From positions 1 to 40,569 of the forward strand of contig JAEVYX010000119.1 of NCBI GenBank assembly GCA_023392515.1: DNA of 40,569 bases, read 5' to 3'. Origin of the DNA: Bacillota bacterium. GTDB lineage: Bacteria > Bacillota > Clostridia > Christensenellales > Aristaeellaceae. Shown piece by piece: positions 7,057 to 15,286 of this stretch. Position 1 is the first letter of the stretch. Each line of letters opens with the position of its first letter. The notes below the pieces were generated by a model. The model was not told the DNA's origin. It searched no databases and was given only the letters and a program-made list of their open reading frames with translations. Made by a program: the position numbers and the translations under genes.

Positions 7057-8151
7057 ATGAAAAAGGTTATGTGTCTGCTGCTTTCAATGGTGTTCATCCT
7101 TTCCATGGCGCAAGCGGGGCTCGCTGCCAGCGAACCCACGGTAATCAAGAAGGAAAAAGACCGGAAAATAGAAGTCAAGGGTTTGGACCAGGATGGGAAT
7201 TTCCCTGTCAATCCGGAAATCGAAGGGCAAAGCCCTACCACTGGCCTTCCTTGGACCGGGACTTATATGCCCATGCTGGTGCAGATCGACAATGATCTTG
7301 GCGGCGTGGGAGACCGTGCCCCCTGGGGCGCTGCGGATGCGGACATCGTGTATGAATCTCCATTGCATCAGGGCGGGCAGACGCGTATCTCCTTTTTGTT
7401 CAGCGATGTGGTTCCCGAAAGTGTGGGCCCTGTCCGCTCTGCACGGCTTACCCATGCGGAATTGCGGGAGGAGTGGGATGCCGGATTCCTCTACTATGGC
7501 GGCCAGGAAAACGGGGGAACCGATATCAATAAGGTGTTTCGCAAAACGGGCGCCAATAAAAAGGGTGTACTCTTTTCCGGCATTGTTTCGACGGTGAAGC
7601 CCTGGAAGAAATACTACAACCGGGTGAGCGAGCTGAACAGCCCCCACAATGTGGATGCCAACGTTAAGGCCATGCAAGCTTTGATTCCCGCTGATTTTAA
7701 GGCACCCTCCAGGCCGTTCCTTTTCACGGATGAGCTTCCCGAAACAGGGGAAATTGCGAAAAGCATCTCCATCAAGCAAACGAATTCGGCCTATTCCTCT
7801 TCTTTTGTATATGATGCCGAGGCAAACGTCTATCTGCGCAGCGTGGACGGCGAACCGTATGTGGACAAAACCACGCAGATGCAGCTTGTCTTTTCCAATG
7901 TGATTATTCAGCGCACAAAGCTCACATTTTTTGAGGGTGACGGTGCCAGGCCTGTAACGGTCAACATTGGATCCGGAAATGCGGACATTTTTGTCGGCGG
8001 CCGCTACATTCCTGGTTATTGGATGCGTACCGGCATGAACCAGCGCACCGTGTTCTTTGACCAGGATGGCAATGAGCTGAAGCTGCAGCGCGGCAAGACA
8101 TTTATCAGCATTGTGGATAGAAGCATCGCGGTTTCTTATACTGCGGAATAA
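7057..8151 (+). CDS. Secreted DUF3048 (YerB-like) protein
   Basis: This 364-residue exported protein has a signal peptide (MKKVMCLLLSMVFILSMAQAGLA, cleavage before ASEP) and a DUF3048 domain over most of its length. Family hallmarks are the MLVQIDNDLGG start, ADIVYESPLHQGGQTRISFLF and the GPVRSARLTHAELREEWDA block. The C-terminal part (LVFSNVIIQRTK, then GNADIFVGGRYIPGYWMR) corresponds to the second YerB domain. Bacillus YerB is a lipoprotein of unknown function; this one lacks a lipobox and would be released or held by other means. It is a single gene with its own promoter and terminator. AAAGGAG 8 nt before the ATG supports the start. Confidence 0.9.
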   Translation: MKKVMCLLLSMVFILSMAQAGLAASEPTVIKKEKDRKIEVKGLDQDGNFPVNPEIEGQSPTTGLPWTGTYMPMLVQIDNDLGGVGDRAPWGAADADIVYESPLHQGGQTRISFLFSDVVPESVGPVRSARLTHAELREEWDAGFLYYGGQENGGTDINKVFRKTGANKKGVLFSGIVSTVKPWKKYYNRVSELNSPHNVDANVKAMQALIPADFKAPSRPFLFTDELPETGEIAKSISIKQTNSAYSSSFVYDAEANVYLRSVDGEPYVDKTTQMQLVFSNVIIQRTKLTFFEGDGARPVTVNIGSGNADIFVGGRYIPGYWMRTGMNQRTVFFDQDGNELKLQRGKTFISIVDRSIAVSYTAE

Positions 8152-8182
8152 AGCAAGGTACAATCCATAGAGAAAAACAAGG

Positions 8183-8213
8183 CCCTCATGCCAAGCGCGG
8201 CATGGGGGTTTTT
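8183..8213 (+). terminator. Rho-independent terminator of the DUF3048 gene
   Basis: A 10-bp stem (8183-8192 with 8199-8208, one T-G pair) with a 6-nt loop is followed by five T residues. Confidence 0.88.
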
Positions 8214-8354
8214 GCTGCAAGCTGCTTTACGAACATGATTCAGGCGTATCACCATCCATGCAGACAATTCATAAAATAGAGAGGGAAACGGCAGTTGTTT
8301 TATATGGCACCTGCGCAGTTTCCAAGGAGGTTTATGGCTGTGAAAGGAGTAATT

Positions 8355-8855
8355 ATGTATTCGAGCTTTCACCGTCAACGTCCAGACTACCCAGACTTCG
8401 AACCATGCCCCCCGACCCATCCACCCTGCTGTTCAAAGCGGTGCAGCTGCATTGGCGAAGATTATGGCCCTGACCCATATGTGACGAATATAACCGAGGT
8501 TACCCTGGAAAATCCCTTTTTCAGGAGAGCGCTTTGGACAGGGCCCCATCTCCAGCTCACGCTGATGTGCATTCCTCCAGACGGAGAAATCGGTTTGGAA
8601 ATGCATTCCAACCTTGATCAGTTTCTCCGATTGGAGCAAGGCCGGGGCAGGGTCATGATGGGGCCCTCACCGAACTGCCTGAAATATCAGCGAAATGTTG
8701 CTGATGATTATGTTATTTTCATCCCCGCCGGCACTTGGCATAACCTTATTAATACGGGAGATGAGCCAATAAAGCTTTACTCTATCTATGCCCCTGTTCA
8801 ACATCCCGCCGGAACAATCCACTGCACCAAGGCAGACTCTGACGCCGCCGAATAA
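8355..8855 (+). CDS. Cupin domain protein
   Basis: This 166-residue protein has a Cys/Pro-rich start (PCPPTHPPCCSKRCSC) followed by a single cupin barrel. Cupin motif 1 is recognisable as GLEMHSNLDQFLRLEQGRGRV and motif 2 as VIFIPAGTWHNLINTG, giving metal-ligand candidates His, Gln/Glu and His. Close relatives are recalled as widespread in Clostridia, often annotated as mannose-6-phosphate isomerase-like cupins, though the reaction is not established. ATG 8355 is preferred because AAAGGAG lies 5 nt upstream; in-frame starts at 8295 and 8334 lack a site. It is a monocistronic gene convergent to the large minus-strand operon. Confidence 0.88.
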   Translation: MYSSFHRQRPDYPDFEPCPPTHPPCCSKRCSCIGEDYGPDPYVTNITEVTLENPFFRRALWTGPHLQLTLMCIPPDGEIGLEMHSNLDQFLRLEQGRGRVMMGPSPNCLKYQRNVADDYVIFIPAGTWHNLINTGDEPIKLYSIYAPVQHPAGTIHCTKADSDAAE

Positions 8856-8898
8856 AAAAACGCTCATCTATCTAATGTATACAGCCATAAACAACCTA

Positions 8899-8930
8899 AG
8901 GGACTGCCGCTCATTTTTGTGGCAGTCCCT
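8899..8930. terminator. Hairpin between convergent cupin and ABC exporter genes
   Basis: The arms GGGACTGCC (8900-8908) and GGCAGTCCC (8921-8929) pair perfectly; two more pairs (one G-T) close the 8-nt loop and an A-T pair extends the base. It lies 43 nt after the cupin stop and 83 nt after the ABC gene stop (minus strand). It can serve both directions; there is no long T-run in either. Confidence 0.65.
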
Positions 8931-9012
8931 CTTAGTACATGTATACAAAGCTCCTTATGTACAGGTTATTAAGTTCTGCCCATTGCCGTTCTTTGCACAA
9001 AAATGCTGCGGT

Positions 9013-10779
9013 TTATGATATTTTTGTACGCAGTAAGTATTCATGATAATCATGCTTGCTGATTTGAGACAGGTGACGGTCTGTAATCTCAAACACATGC
9101 GTACACATATCAAGTACGCTGAGACGGTGGGTGGTAAAGATAATTGTCTTATGGCTGCCGTGCTTTTTCAAATGATCCAATACGCGCCGCTCGGTCGCCG
9201 TATCAAGGGCGGAGGTCACTTCATCCAGCAATAGAACCGGCGCATCGCAAAGCAGCGCCCGGGCCAGGGAGATGCGCTGCGCCTGGCCTTCGGAAAAGCC
9301 GTGCCCCCGCTCCCCGATACGGCTGTTCAGGCCATCGGGCAGGGAAAGTATTTCCTCATCCATACAGGCATCCCGCAGCGCGGAAATCAGCTCTTCATCT
9401 GCTGCTTCTGGCTTTACGATGCGAAGGTTTTCCGCTACGGTTCCGGAAAACAGCATATTGTCCTGGGGCACATAGGTAAACAGCTTTCGGGTGCTGGGGC
9501 CGATGGGAATGGCTGACGCGGTGTCTCCCGCGGGATATATAGACGCCGTTCCCTGGCTTACATTCACAAGCCCGAGGAGTATGCGCAGGAGGGTTGTCTT
9601 TCCTTGCCCGGAGGGGCCGACAACGCCGATCATTTCACCCGGTGCGATATGCATCGTCACATCCGTCATTACGGTGTGCTTATTCATATACGAAAAATGT
9701 ACGTGATCCAATAGAATTTCCATACCGGCGGCGGGCTGCCTCTTCAAGGTGTCTGCCTGTCTGTCGTACTGCCTGTCCTCCCGGGGCAATTGAACAATAT
9801 CCATTACGCGGCGGGCGGAGGTTCCCGCCGACAGCATCTTTGGTACGATGCCAACCAGCGCGTTGAACGAGCCCATAAGGGAGCCCGCAAGCTGCAAAAA
9901 CAGCATCATCGTCCCATAGGTGATATCCCCGCTCCAAAGCCTGTACACGCTCCAGCCGTAGCAGGCGTATGAAATCAACCTGCCAATCAGCGACATGACG
10001 GAGGAAGCGCCGATGGAAAACAGGTTGTGCCGCATAATAAAATCATAGCTTTTCTGTTGAAGTGCCCGCATCTTGAACGAAAACAGGTTAGCCAGCTCCA
10101 GAGATTTAATGAACTGCACGTTTTGAAATGATTCCTCGTTGAAGGATGTGATTTCGCTTGATATTTTTCTGGACTCCATCTGAAATGCCCGTATTTTCCG
10201 CATCAGAAACCGGGAACACAGCGCCATCACAGGGGAGCTGCCCAGCGCAATCAATGCCATCACCGGATCATAATAGATGATAATGGCTAATGCCCCGGCA
10301 AACATGACGGCACTTGTGATCAAATCGGGCACAAAGCCCAGGACAGCCGATGCCACGGTACCCGCATCGTCTGTCGCCCGGTTGAGAAGGTCTCCGGAAT
10401 GGTAATCCGCAATGGATTCCCAGTCTGCCATGAGGATATGGTTGAACACGTCGGCGCGAATCTCCTGGTGTACTTTCGTTTGCACACGGGTGGATATCTG
10501 GCTGGTGACAGCGTTTATCGCAATCGTCAAAATGCCCATGCCGGCATACAGTGCGGCAATGGGGAGAATCGAAGCTGAATTATACCCGGTAACGGCGTCG
10601 ATGACCTGCTTGGATATCAAGCTGCCGGCGAGTCCCAGCAGCGTGCCTGAAATGCCAAGCAGGATATAAAATACGATCTGCATGGCATACCGCCGCATAT
10701 ACCGGCTGATCCATACCCATTCCTCATACAGCCTGTTCAGCTTGATTTTCCGGATTTTTTGCAATATGCCAACTGTCAA
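9013..10779 (-). CDS. ABC exporter, fused permease-ATPase, last gene of the RiPP-like operon
   Basis: This 588-residue half-transporter has six TM helices in the N-terminal 330 residues (ABC type 1 membrane domain) and a C-terminal ATPase. Motifs are all intact: Walker A GVVGPSGQGKTT, Q-loop YVPQDNMLFSGT, signature FSEGQAQRISLARAL, Walker B APVLLLDEVTSALD and switch histidine FTTHRLS. Such dimeric exporters move lipids, drugs or peptides out of the cell. There is no N-terminal C39 peptidase domain, so if it exports the operon's peptide the leader must be removed by another enzyme. The start is TTG 10779, with AAGGAG 8 nt upstream. It begins 12 nt after the BY-kinase stop. Confidence 0.92.
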   Translation of the reverse strand: MTVGILQKIRKIKLNRLYEEWVWISRYMRRYAMQIVFYILLGISGTLLGLAGSLISKQVIDAVTGYNSASILPIAALYAGMGILTIAINAVTSQISTRVQTKVHQEIRADVFNHILMADWESIADYHSGDLLNRATDDAGTVASAVLGFVPDLITSAVMFAGALAIIIYYDPVMALIALGSSPVMALCSRFLMRKIRAFQMESRKISSEITSFNEESFQNVQFIKSLELANLFSFKMRALQQKSYDFIMRHNLFSIGASSVMSLIGRLISYACYGWSVYRLWSGDITYGTMMLFLQLAGSLMGSFNALVGIVPKMLSAGTSARRVMDIVQLPREDRQYDRQADTLKRQPAAGMEILLDHVHFSYMNKHTVMTDVTMHIAPGEMIGVVGPSGQGKTTLLRILLGLVNVSQGTASIYPAGDTASAIPIGPSTRKLFTYVPQDNMLFSGTVAENLRIVKPEAADEELISALRDACMDEEILSLPDGLNSRIGERGHGFSEGQAQRISLARALLCDAPVLLLDEVTSALDTATERRVLDHLKKHGSHKTIIFTTHRLSVLDMCTHVFEITDRHLSQISKHDYHEYLLRTKIS

Positions 10780-10791
10780 TTGTAAAACTCC

Positions 10792-12294
10792 TTACAGGCT
10801 TGTACTGATTTTCTTTTCGCCATAGCTGCCATAATTTGTGTATTTCCCGTACCCGTACCGCGAACCGTAGCCATATCCGTAGCCGTAACCGTAACCGTAG
10901 CCCTGCAGGCCCGCTTTTACATCGTTGAGCACACATCCCGCAATCTTGATGCCGTTATACCCAATCTCCTGCAGGCCTTCAATGATGCTGGCAACTCTGG
11001 CACTGTCCTGCTTGATGACATACAATACGCTGTCACTGATGCTTGTCAGTACGGACGCATCCGCCAGCATTCCGCAAGGCGGCGTATCAATGATGATGTA
11101 ATCCATTTCCTTACGCAGCGCGTCGACAATATCCCGGAATGCCGGGGAACAAAGCGCTTCAACGGATGCATCGGGACTGCTCCCGTACGCCAACACATGA
11201 AAACCCTTCACGCTGGTTTCATGAACCGCGCTTTGAAGGGAGGCGCATCCTTTCACCACATCCAGAAGGGTTACGCATGTTCCTTTTATATTTAGCAATT
11301 CCATTGCCTGCTGGCGGCGCAGGTCGGCGTCGATCAATACCACACGGGCGCCCTTTTGGGCCATGGACAACGCTAGGTTAACGGAAAGCACGCTTTTGCC
11401 TTCGTTTGGCATGGTACTTGTTACCAATAATACCTTTGATCCCTCCGCGTCCATTATTTTGATCACCCGGGTGCGCAGCGCGCGAATGGCCTCCTGAAAA
11501 GCCCTGCCCACAAAGCGGTTGAGAATGACCAGACGCTGCTGTTTTTCATTGGTACGGCGCTTGAAGGTGACATGGGGGATTACACCCAGATTTTTTTGAT
11601 TCAGCTTGGTTTCAATTTCATCAATTTTACGAACTGTGTTATGCAAAAATGCCGACAGCATGATAAACGCAAACCCCAATGCTGCGCCGATGAGAAAGCC
11701 CTTTAAAAGCGTTCGCTTGTAGGAAAGGCTGTTGATTGGAACATTGGAAACGGCCGGCTCGGCCAACGTGTTCATTTTCGTATCGCCTATGATAAACTCG
11801 GCCACCCTAGGATAATTCCTGATCGTCGAAAGCAGGATGGCATAGGCGTCCTGCGGGCTGTCGCTGGTTACCTCCAAGGTGAATAGGTTGGAATACTCAA
11901 CCGCCGTGGCATTAATGTCGCCGTTCAGAAAATCAATGCCAAGGTCGTCCATGATAATCTGCTGCAGGATATCGCTTTTCAATATATAGGGAAAGGTGTC
12001 CGTCATTTTAATAACAGAGCCGTCAAAAGAAAAGCTGTAATCCGCGGTTCCGTAATTGCTGGGCGTTTGCGTTGAAACGGTAAATGTCGCGTGTGCCCTG
12101 TAATAGGGCACATAGCCGTTTGCTTCGGTGTAAAGCAGGATAGCACCGGCAAGGAGACCTAAAGCCAGGACAACCCACCAAAATTTTTTGAAGCCTTTAT
12201 AGATATCGACAAGCAGCACCTGAAGATCGATATCAAATCCCGTCTCTTCTTCTTCCTTCCGGTAGGGTATGGAAGGTTGCCTGATCTCGCTCAT
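10792..12294 (-). CDS. Wzz-BY-kinase fusion with Gly-Tyr repeat tail
   Basis: This 500-residue membrane protein joins a Wzz-type chain-length domain (two TM helices, about residues 38-60 and 205-228, around an extracellular loop) to a bacterial tyrosine kinase. Kinase motifs are Walker A TSTMPNEGKSVLS, Walker A' VVLIDADLRR and Walker B DYIIIDTPP. The C-terminus is a Tyr-rich autophosphorylation tail with six successive Gly-Tyr units, then five more tyrosines. BY-kinases autophosphorylate this tail and are reset by a PHP or low-molecular-weight phosphatase, here the gene at 14539. ATG 12294 follows GGAAAGGAAATGT, whereas the in-frame ATG 12312 has no site. Such proteins normally control capsule polymerisation, but no polymer synthesis genes are present. 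Confidence 0.92.
   Translation of the reverse strand: MSEIRQPSIPYRKEEEETGFDIDLQVLLVDIYKGFKKFWWVVLALGLLAGAILLYTEANGYVPYYRAHATFTVSTQTPSNYGTADYSFSFDGSVIKMTDTFPYILKSDILQQIIMDDLGIDFLNGDINATAVEYSNLFTLEVTSDSPQDAYAILLSTIRNYPRVAEFIIGDTKMNTLAEPAVSNVPINSLSYKRTLLKGFLIGAALGFAFIMLSAFLHNTVRKIDEIETKLNQKNLGVIPHVTFKRRTNEKQQRLVILNRFVGRAFQEAIRALRTRVIKIMDAEGSKVLLVTSTMPNEGKSVLSVNLALSMAQKGARVVLIDADLRRQQAMELLNIKGTCVTLLDVVKGCASLQSAVHETSVKGFHVLAYGSSPDASVEALCSPAFRDIVDALRKEMDYIIIDTPPCGMLADASVLTSISDSVLYVIKQDSARVASIIEGLQEIGYNGIKIAGCVLNDVKAGLQGYGYGYGYGYGYGSRYGYGKYTNYGSYGEKKISTSL
10863..10899 (-). repeat. Hexanucleotide GGNTAY repeat encoding Gly-Tyr units
   Basis: About six tandem GGN-TAY units inside the 3' end of the tyrosine-kinase gene encode alternating Gly and Tyr. 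Third-base variation (GGC, GGT, GGA; TAC, TAT) means it is not a perfect microsatellite, but it could still change length by slippage or recombination without a frameshift. Confidence 0.8.
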
Positions 12295-12315
12295 ACATTT
12301 CCTTTCCAGCATTTT

Positions 12316-13704
12316 TTATGCTTTGCTGTAATAATGGCTGTATGCCTTTTCATAACCGCGGGTGTTTTTTAGGGGAAAGGATATTGCGTCGTTATATACA
12401 CACCCCAATAAGTCTCTGGTTTGCAGCTTTTCAATGGTGTCATTCAATGTCTTGACAAAGGAATGATCCTGCCGCACGACCATGAGGGAGGCATCGCAAT
12501 AATTGACCAATACTTCCGTGTCCGATGCGACGATAGCAGGCGGTGAATCAATGATGATATAGTCCATCTGATCCCGGCACTGGTTCATCAATGCTTCCAT
12601 ATATGGCGTGGCAATCAGGTCCGCGGCGTTCATATAGCTGTGTTTGTTCAAAAGCAGATACAGGCCTGTATTGCTGTCATACCGCAGTGCTTCCTTGAGG
12701 GATGCTTTCCCTGTCAGGTATTTTGCAAAATCCATAAAATCCTGGGCTTTTTTGCCCAGTATTTTGTACTGCGCCGGTTTTTTCAAGTCGCCGTCAATCA
12801 AAAGCACCCGATGGCCGCGCTTGGCAAGGCCAATAGCCAGATTGGCCGATATGGTTGATTTGCCCTCGTTTTCACAGGAACTGGTCACAAGAAAGCATTT
12901 GTGCCCGCGAAGGCTGTTTACATGCTCCAGCTTTGTACACATGCTCTTGATTGTTTCGGTAAAGGTGAACCCGATGACGGGGTTTGTAATCAATAGCGCA
13001 AAGCCCGACCTGTTTCTGAAGGACTTGAGTGTTTTATACTTTGTTTCATGGCGCAATACGGCAAACAGCTTGGTATCCAGACTGTATTTTAAGGATGCTT
13101 CTGTCTTGACGGTGTCTCTGAGAACTGACAGCACAATTATCAGTAATGCGGCAAGGGCTGCGCCGATGGCTGCCGCCAGCTTTTTGGCCCGGCCCGTGGA
13201 TACCTGATTGGACGGCGAGACCGGCACGGCGGGAGGGTCCAGAATATCGACCACCACGTTGTTGAAAACATAATCCGATACCTGCTTGTGGTTTTCCATG
13301 ATTGCCCTAACCGTTTTAAATGCATTTTCAGGCGAATCGGAGGTGGCAGCCAGGTGCAAAAGATTGGTGTCCTCTGGCACGCTGGCCGAAACGGTTCCCG
13401 GTAAAGCACCAAGGCCCATGGATTCCGATGCTTTGACGGCCATGATATCGCTTTGGAAAACCTCGCAGATAGCAACCGCCATATCATAGGCGGTGCTAAG
13501 ATTGTAATAAGCGGAATTCGAGCTGTCCTTGGGGCTGACAAAGTAGGTCATGGAGCTGGTGTACTGGGGCCGGTATATGTTGACCAGCACAATCTCCGTG
13601 CCCAGCATTGCAGTGACGGCGCACAGCACAATGATCCAGCAATGAACCAGCAGATCCTTCAGGATGCAGTAAGGGTTCAGGTCGGATAAACGAATTTCAC
13701 GCAT
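12316..13704 (-). CDS. Wzz-BY-kinase fusion, first paralogue
   Basis: This 462-residue protein has the same layout as its downstream neighbour: a short cytoplasmic N-terminus, TM1 (about residues 20-42), an extracellular Wzz loop (YTSSMTYFVSPKDS), a Pro-rich stretch before TM2 (about residues 175-196), then a kinase domain with Walker A SSCENEGKSTISANLA, Walker A' VLLIDGDLKKP and Walker B YIIIDSPPA. The C-terminus has a small tyrosine cluster (YEKAYSHYYSKA) rather than a Gly-Tyr repeat. The start has GAGGAG 6 nt upstream and lies 3 nt after the previous stop. Two divergent BY-kinases in a row suggest heteromeric rings or different targets. Confidence 0.92.
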   Translation of the reverse strand: MREIRLSDLNPYCILKDLLVHCWIIVLCAVTAMLGTEIVLVNIYRPQYTSSMTYFVSPKDSSNSAYYNLSTAYDMAVAICEVFQSDIMAVKASESMGLGALPGTVSASVPEDTNLLHLAATSDSPENAFKTVRAIMENHKQVSDYVFNNVVVDILDPPAVPVSPSNQVSTGRAKKLAAAIGAALAALLIIVLSVLRDTVKTEASLKYSLDTKLFAVLRHETKYKTLKSFRNRSGFALLITNPVIGFTFTETIKSMCTKLEHVNSLRGHKCFLVTSSCENEGKSTISANLAIGLAKRGHRVLLIDGDLKKPAQYKILGKKAQDFMDFAKYLTGKASLKEALRYDSNTGLYLLLNKHSYMNAADLIATPYMEALMNQCRDQMDYIIIDSPPAIVASDTEVLVNYCDASLMVVRQDHSFVKTLNDTIEKLQTRDLLGCVYNDAISFPLKNTRGYEKAYSHYYSKA

Positions 13705-13707
13705 TTT

Positions 13708-14526
13708 CTACTCCTCAACGATTACGATTAAAGAAGTGGTTGCAGTCAAGCCATTCTCATCCATTACAAAATAGTCCGCCTGATAATTTCCCGCTTTTGC
13801 AGTATTCACATCTGAATCAACCGTAACCGTAAGCCCCTTTAGTACCGTGTCCCCGCGCATAACCTGATCCACATAGGAGGCTGCGTCAAAGGCATCGCCA
13901 ACGGACAAATAGATGAGGTAATCTTTCAGATAGATCTTTGGCCCATTGCGTGTGCCTTCATACATGGTTACGGCAAACTGCAGATACCGGACATCGCCCT
14001 TGCTGTTTGTCACCTGGGCCTGCATTTTGTAAACCCCGGGCAGGCTGACGGACAGGTCGGAACTGGTCAATTTGATCTTGTTTGTGACATCCCCATCGAT
14101 CATGTCTTTGGCACCGATGATACCAAGCACGTTGAAATCGGAGCCGAGCTCAAACCGCATGGCCTGCGAGAAGGTGAAATAAGGCGGCTTGTAATCAAGA
14201 TAGCGGATGCGGCGCGTGGCTTTTGCTACATGGTTATCATGATCGATTACGGCGTAGGTGATGTTGGATATGCCCTTTTCCACAAAGTTGGAGATTTTTT
14301 CAATAATGATCTTGTCTGTTAAGTCGCCATCCTTTTCATCAAAGGCAGTCACGTCGTAAAGAAGATCCTCTTTTTCGTCCGCTACCGATACATCAAGCAC
14401 GTCATTTGTATAAGAAATTACGGGGTAAGATAAATCCGTATGAGATTTGTTGTAAAAGTGAAAGAAACCGTACACGCCCAAAGTCATGACAAAGAGTGAC
14501 AAAACCATCATGCGCAAGATTTTCAT
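13708..14526 (-). CDS. Membrane-anchored protein with DUF5011/cadherin-like Ig repeats
   Basis: This 272-residue protein has an N-terminal signal anchor (MKILRMMVLSLFVMTLGVYGFF) and an extracellular part of about three beta-sandwich repeats. Two contain the DGD(L/V)T(D/N)KI motif of DUF5011 and related bacterial Ig-like domains (FDEKDGDLTDKIIIEK, then KDMIDGDVTNKIKL). The third runs to a terminal TTSLIVIVEE strand. Such repeats bind or space other surface molecules. It lies between the phosphatase (13-nt gap) and the first BY-kinase (3-nt gap), so it is probably a surface component of the same pathway. It has no LPXTG or S-layer motif. The function is not known. Confidence 0.75.
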   Translation of the reverse strand: MKILRMMVLSLFVMTLGVYGFFHFYNKSHTDLSYPVISYTNDVLDVSVADEKEDLLYDVTAFDEKDGDLTDKIIIEKISNFVEKGISNITYAVIDHDNHVAKATRRIRYLDYKPPYFTFSQAMRFELGSDFNVLGIIGAKDMIDGDVTNKIKLTSSDLSVSLPGVYKMQAQVTNSKGDVRYLQFAVTMYEGTRNGPKIYLKDYLIYLSVGDAFDAASYVDQVMRGDTVLKGLTVTVDSDVNTAKAGNYQADYFVMDENGLTATTSLIVIVEE

Positions 14527-14538
14527 AGAACCCCCACT

Positions 14539-15255
14539 TTACTGATTGCTGATAATTTGCAGCGGAGCATGCTGCATAAGGTCGTCCGCATAACTCCTGG
14601 AGAAATGATCACTGATGTATTCATAGGCATCAAACAAGTTGGGTGTACGCTGATAGGGGCTGTGGGCGTCGCTGGCAACCACATGCGCAAGCTTCAGGCT
14701 TAACATATCGCAGGCGGTTTTCTGAATCCGCCTTCCAAAGGCCCCCAGCAGGCTGCCTTTGTTGATCTGCAACAGGCACCCCTTCCTTTTCCAGCAGTAG
14801 GCAATATCAAGCTCGTGCTGCACAAAGGCGTATCGCTCGGGATGGGCAATCACGGGGATCAGCCCCAAATGCATTACTTCGCCCAGTATACCGTTCACCC
14901 GAAGGGGATGATCGTTCATAAAGAATTCCAGCAGGATGTACCGGGAGGCATTGATCATCAATGCGTTTCCGCTCTCGATTTTGAAGGCCACATCGTCAGT
15001 GGCAAAAACCTCCATGCCCATGAGCAGCTTCAGCGGTATCTTCTGAAGGAAAAATGCGTCGCTCAGCGATTTAAACTGCTTGAGAAAGTATTCGCAGCCT
15101 AAGGTATCGTCATGATCCGGCACGTTCCAGTGGGGCGTAACCACGATTGCGTTTGTGCCGCCATCCATGGCTATCCGGGCCATCATGCAGGCTTCTTCCA
15201 GACTCTGCGCTCCGTCGTCCACATCGGGCAGAAGATGGCAGTGGATGTCCAGCAT
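14539..15255 (-). CDS. CpsB/YwqE-type tyrosine-protein phosphatase (PHP fold)
   Basis: This 238-residue cytoplasmic metal-dependent phosphatase should dephosphorylate the Tyr-rich tails of the two BY-kinases encoded downstream. PHP metal-binding motifs are in order: LDIHCHLLPDVDDG, VVTPHWNV, the Glu in GMEVF, IAHPERY and VASDAHS. Length and motif order agree with CpsB/YwqE enzymes (about 245-255 residues). ATG 15255 was chosen because AAGGTG lies 6 nt upstream and the protein then starts with MLDIHCH, as in the family; ATG 15270 has poor spacing. The gene is 31 nt after the nucleotidyltransferase gene in the same operon. Confidence 0.92.
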   Translation of the reverse strand: MLDIHCHLLPDVDDGAQSLEEACMMARIAMDGGTNAIVVTPHWNVPDHDDTLGCEYFLKQFKSLSDAFFLQKIPLKLLMGMEVFATDDVAFKIESGNALMINASRYILLEFFMNDHPLRVNGILGEVMHLGLIPVIAHPERYAFVQHELDIAYCWKRKGCLLQINKGSLLGAFGRRIQKTACDMLSLKLAHVVASDAHSPYQRTPNLFDAYEYISDHFSRSYADDLMQHAPLQIISNQ

Positions 15256-15286
15256 GCGTTCACCTTCCATCCTGCGTCAGCGCAGA

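Noticed and set aside
10792..15255. Ordinary capsule polysaccharide locus
   Set aside because: The phosphatase and BY-kinases are of the capsule type, but the operon is bounded by other genes on both sides and contains no glycosyltransferase, polymerase or flippase.
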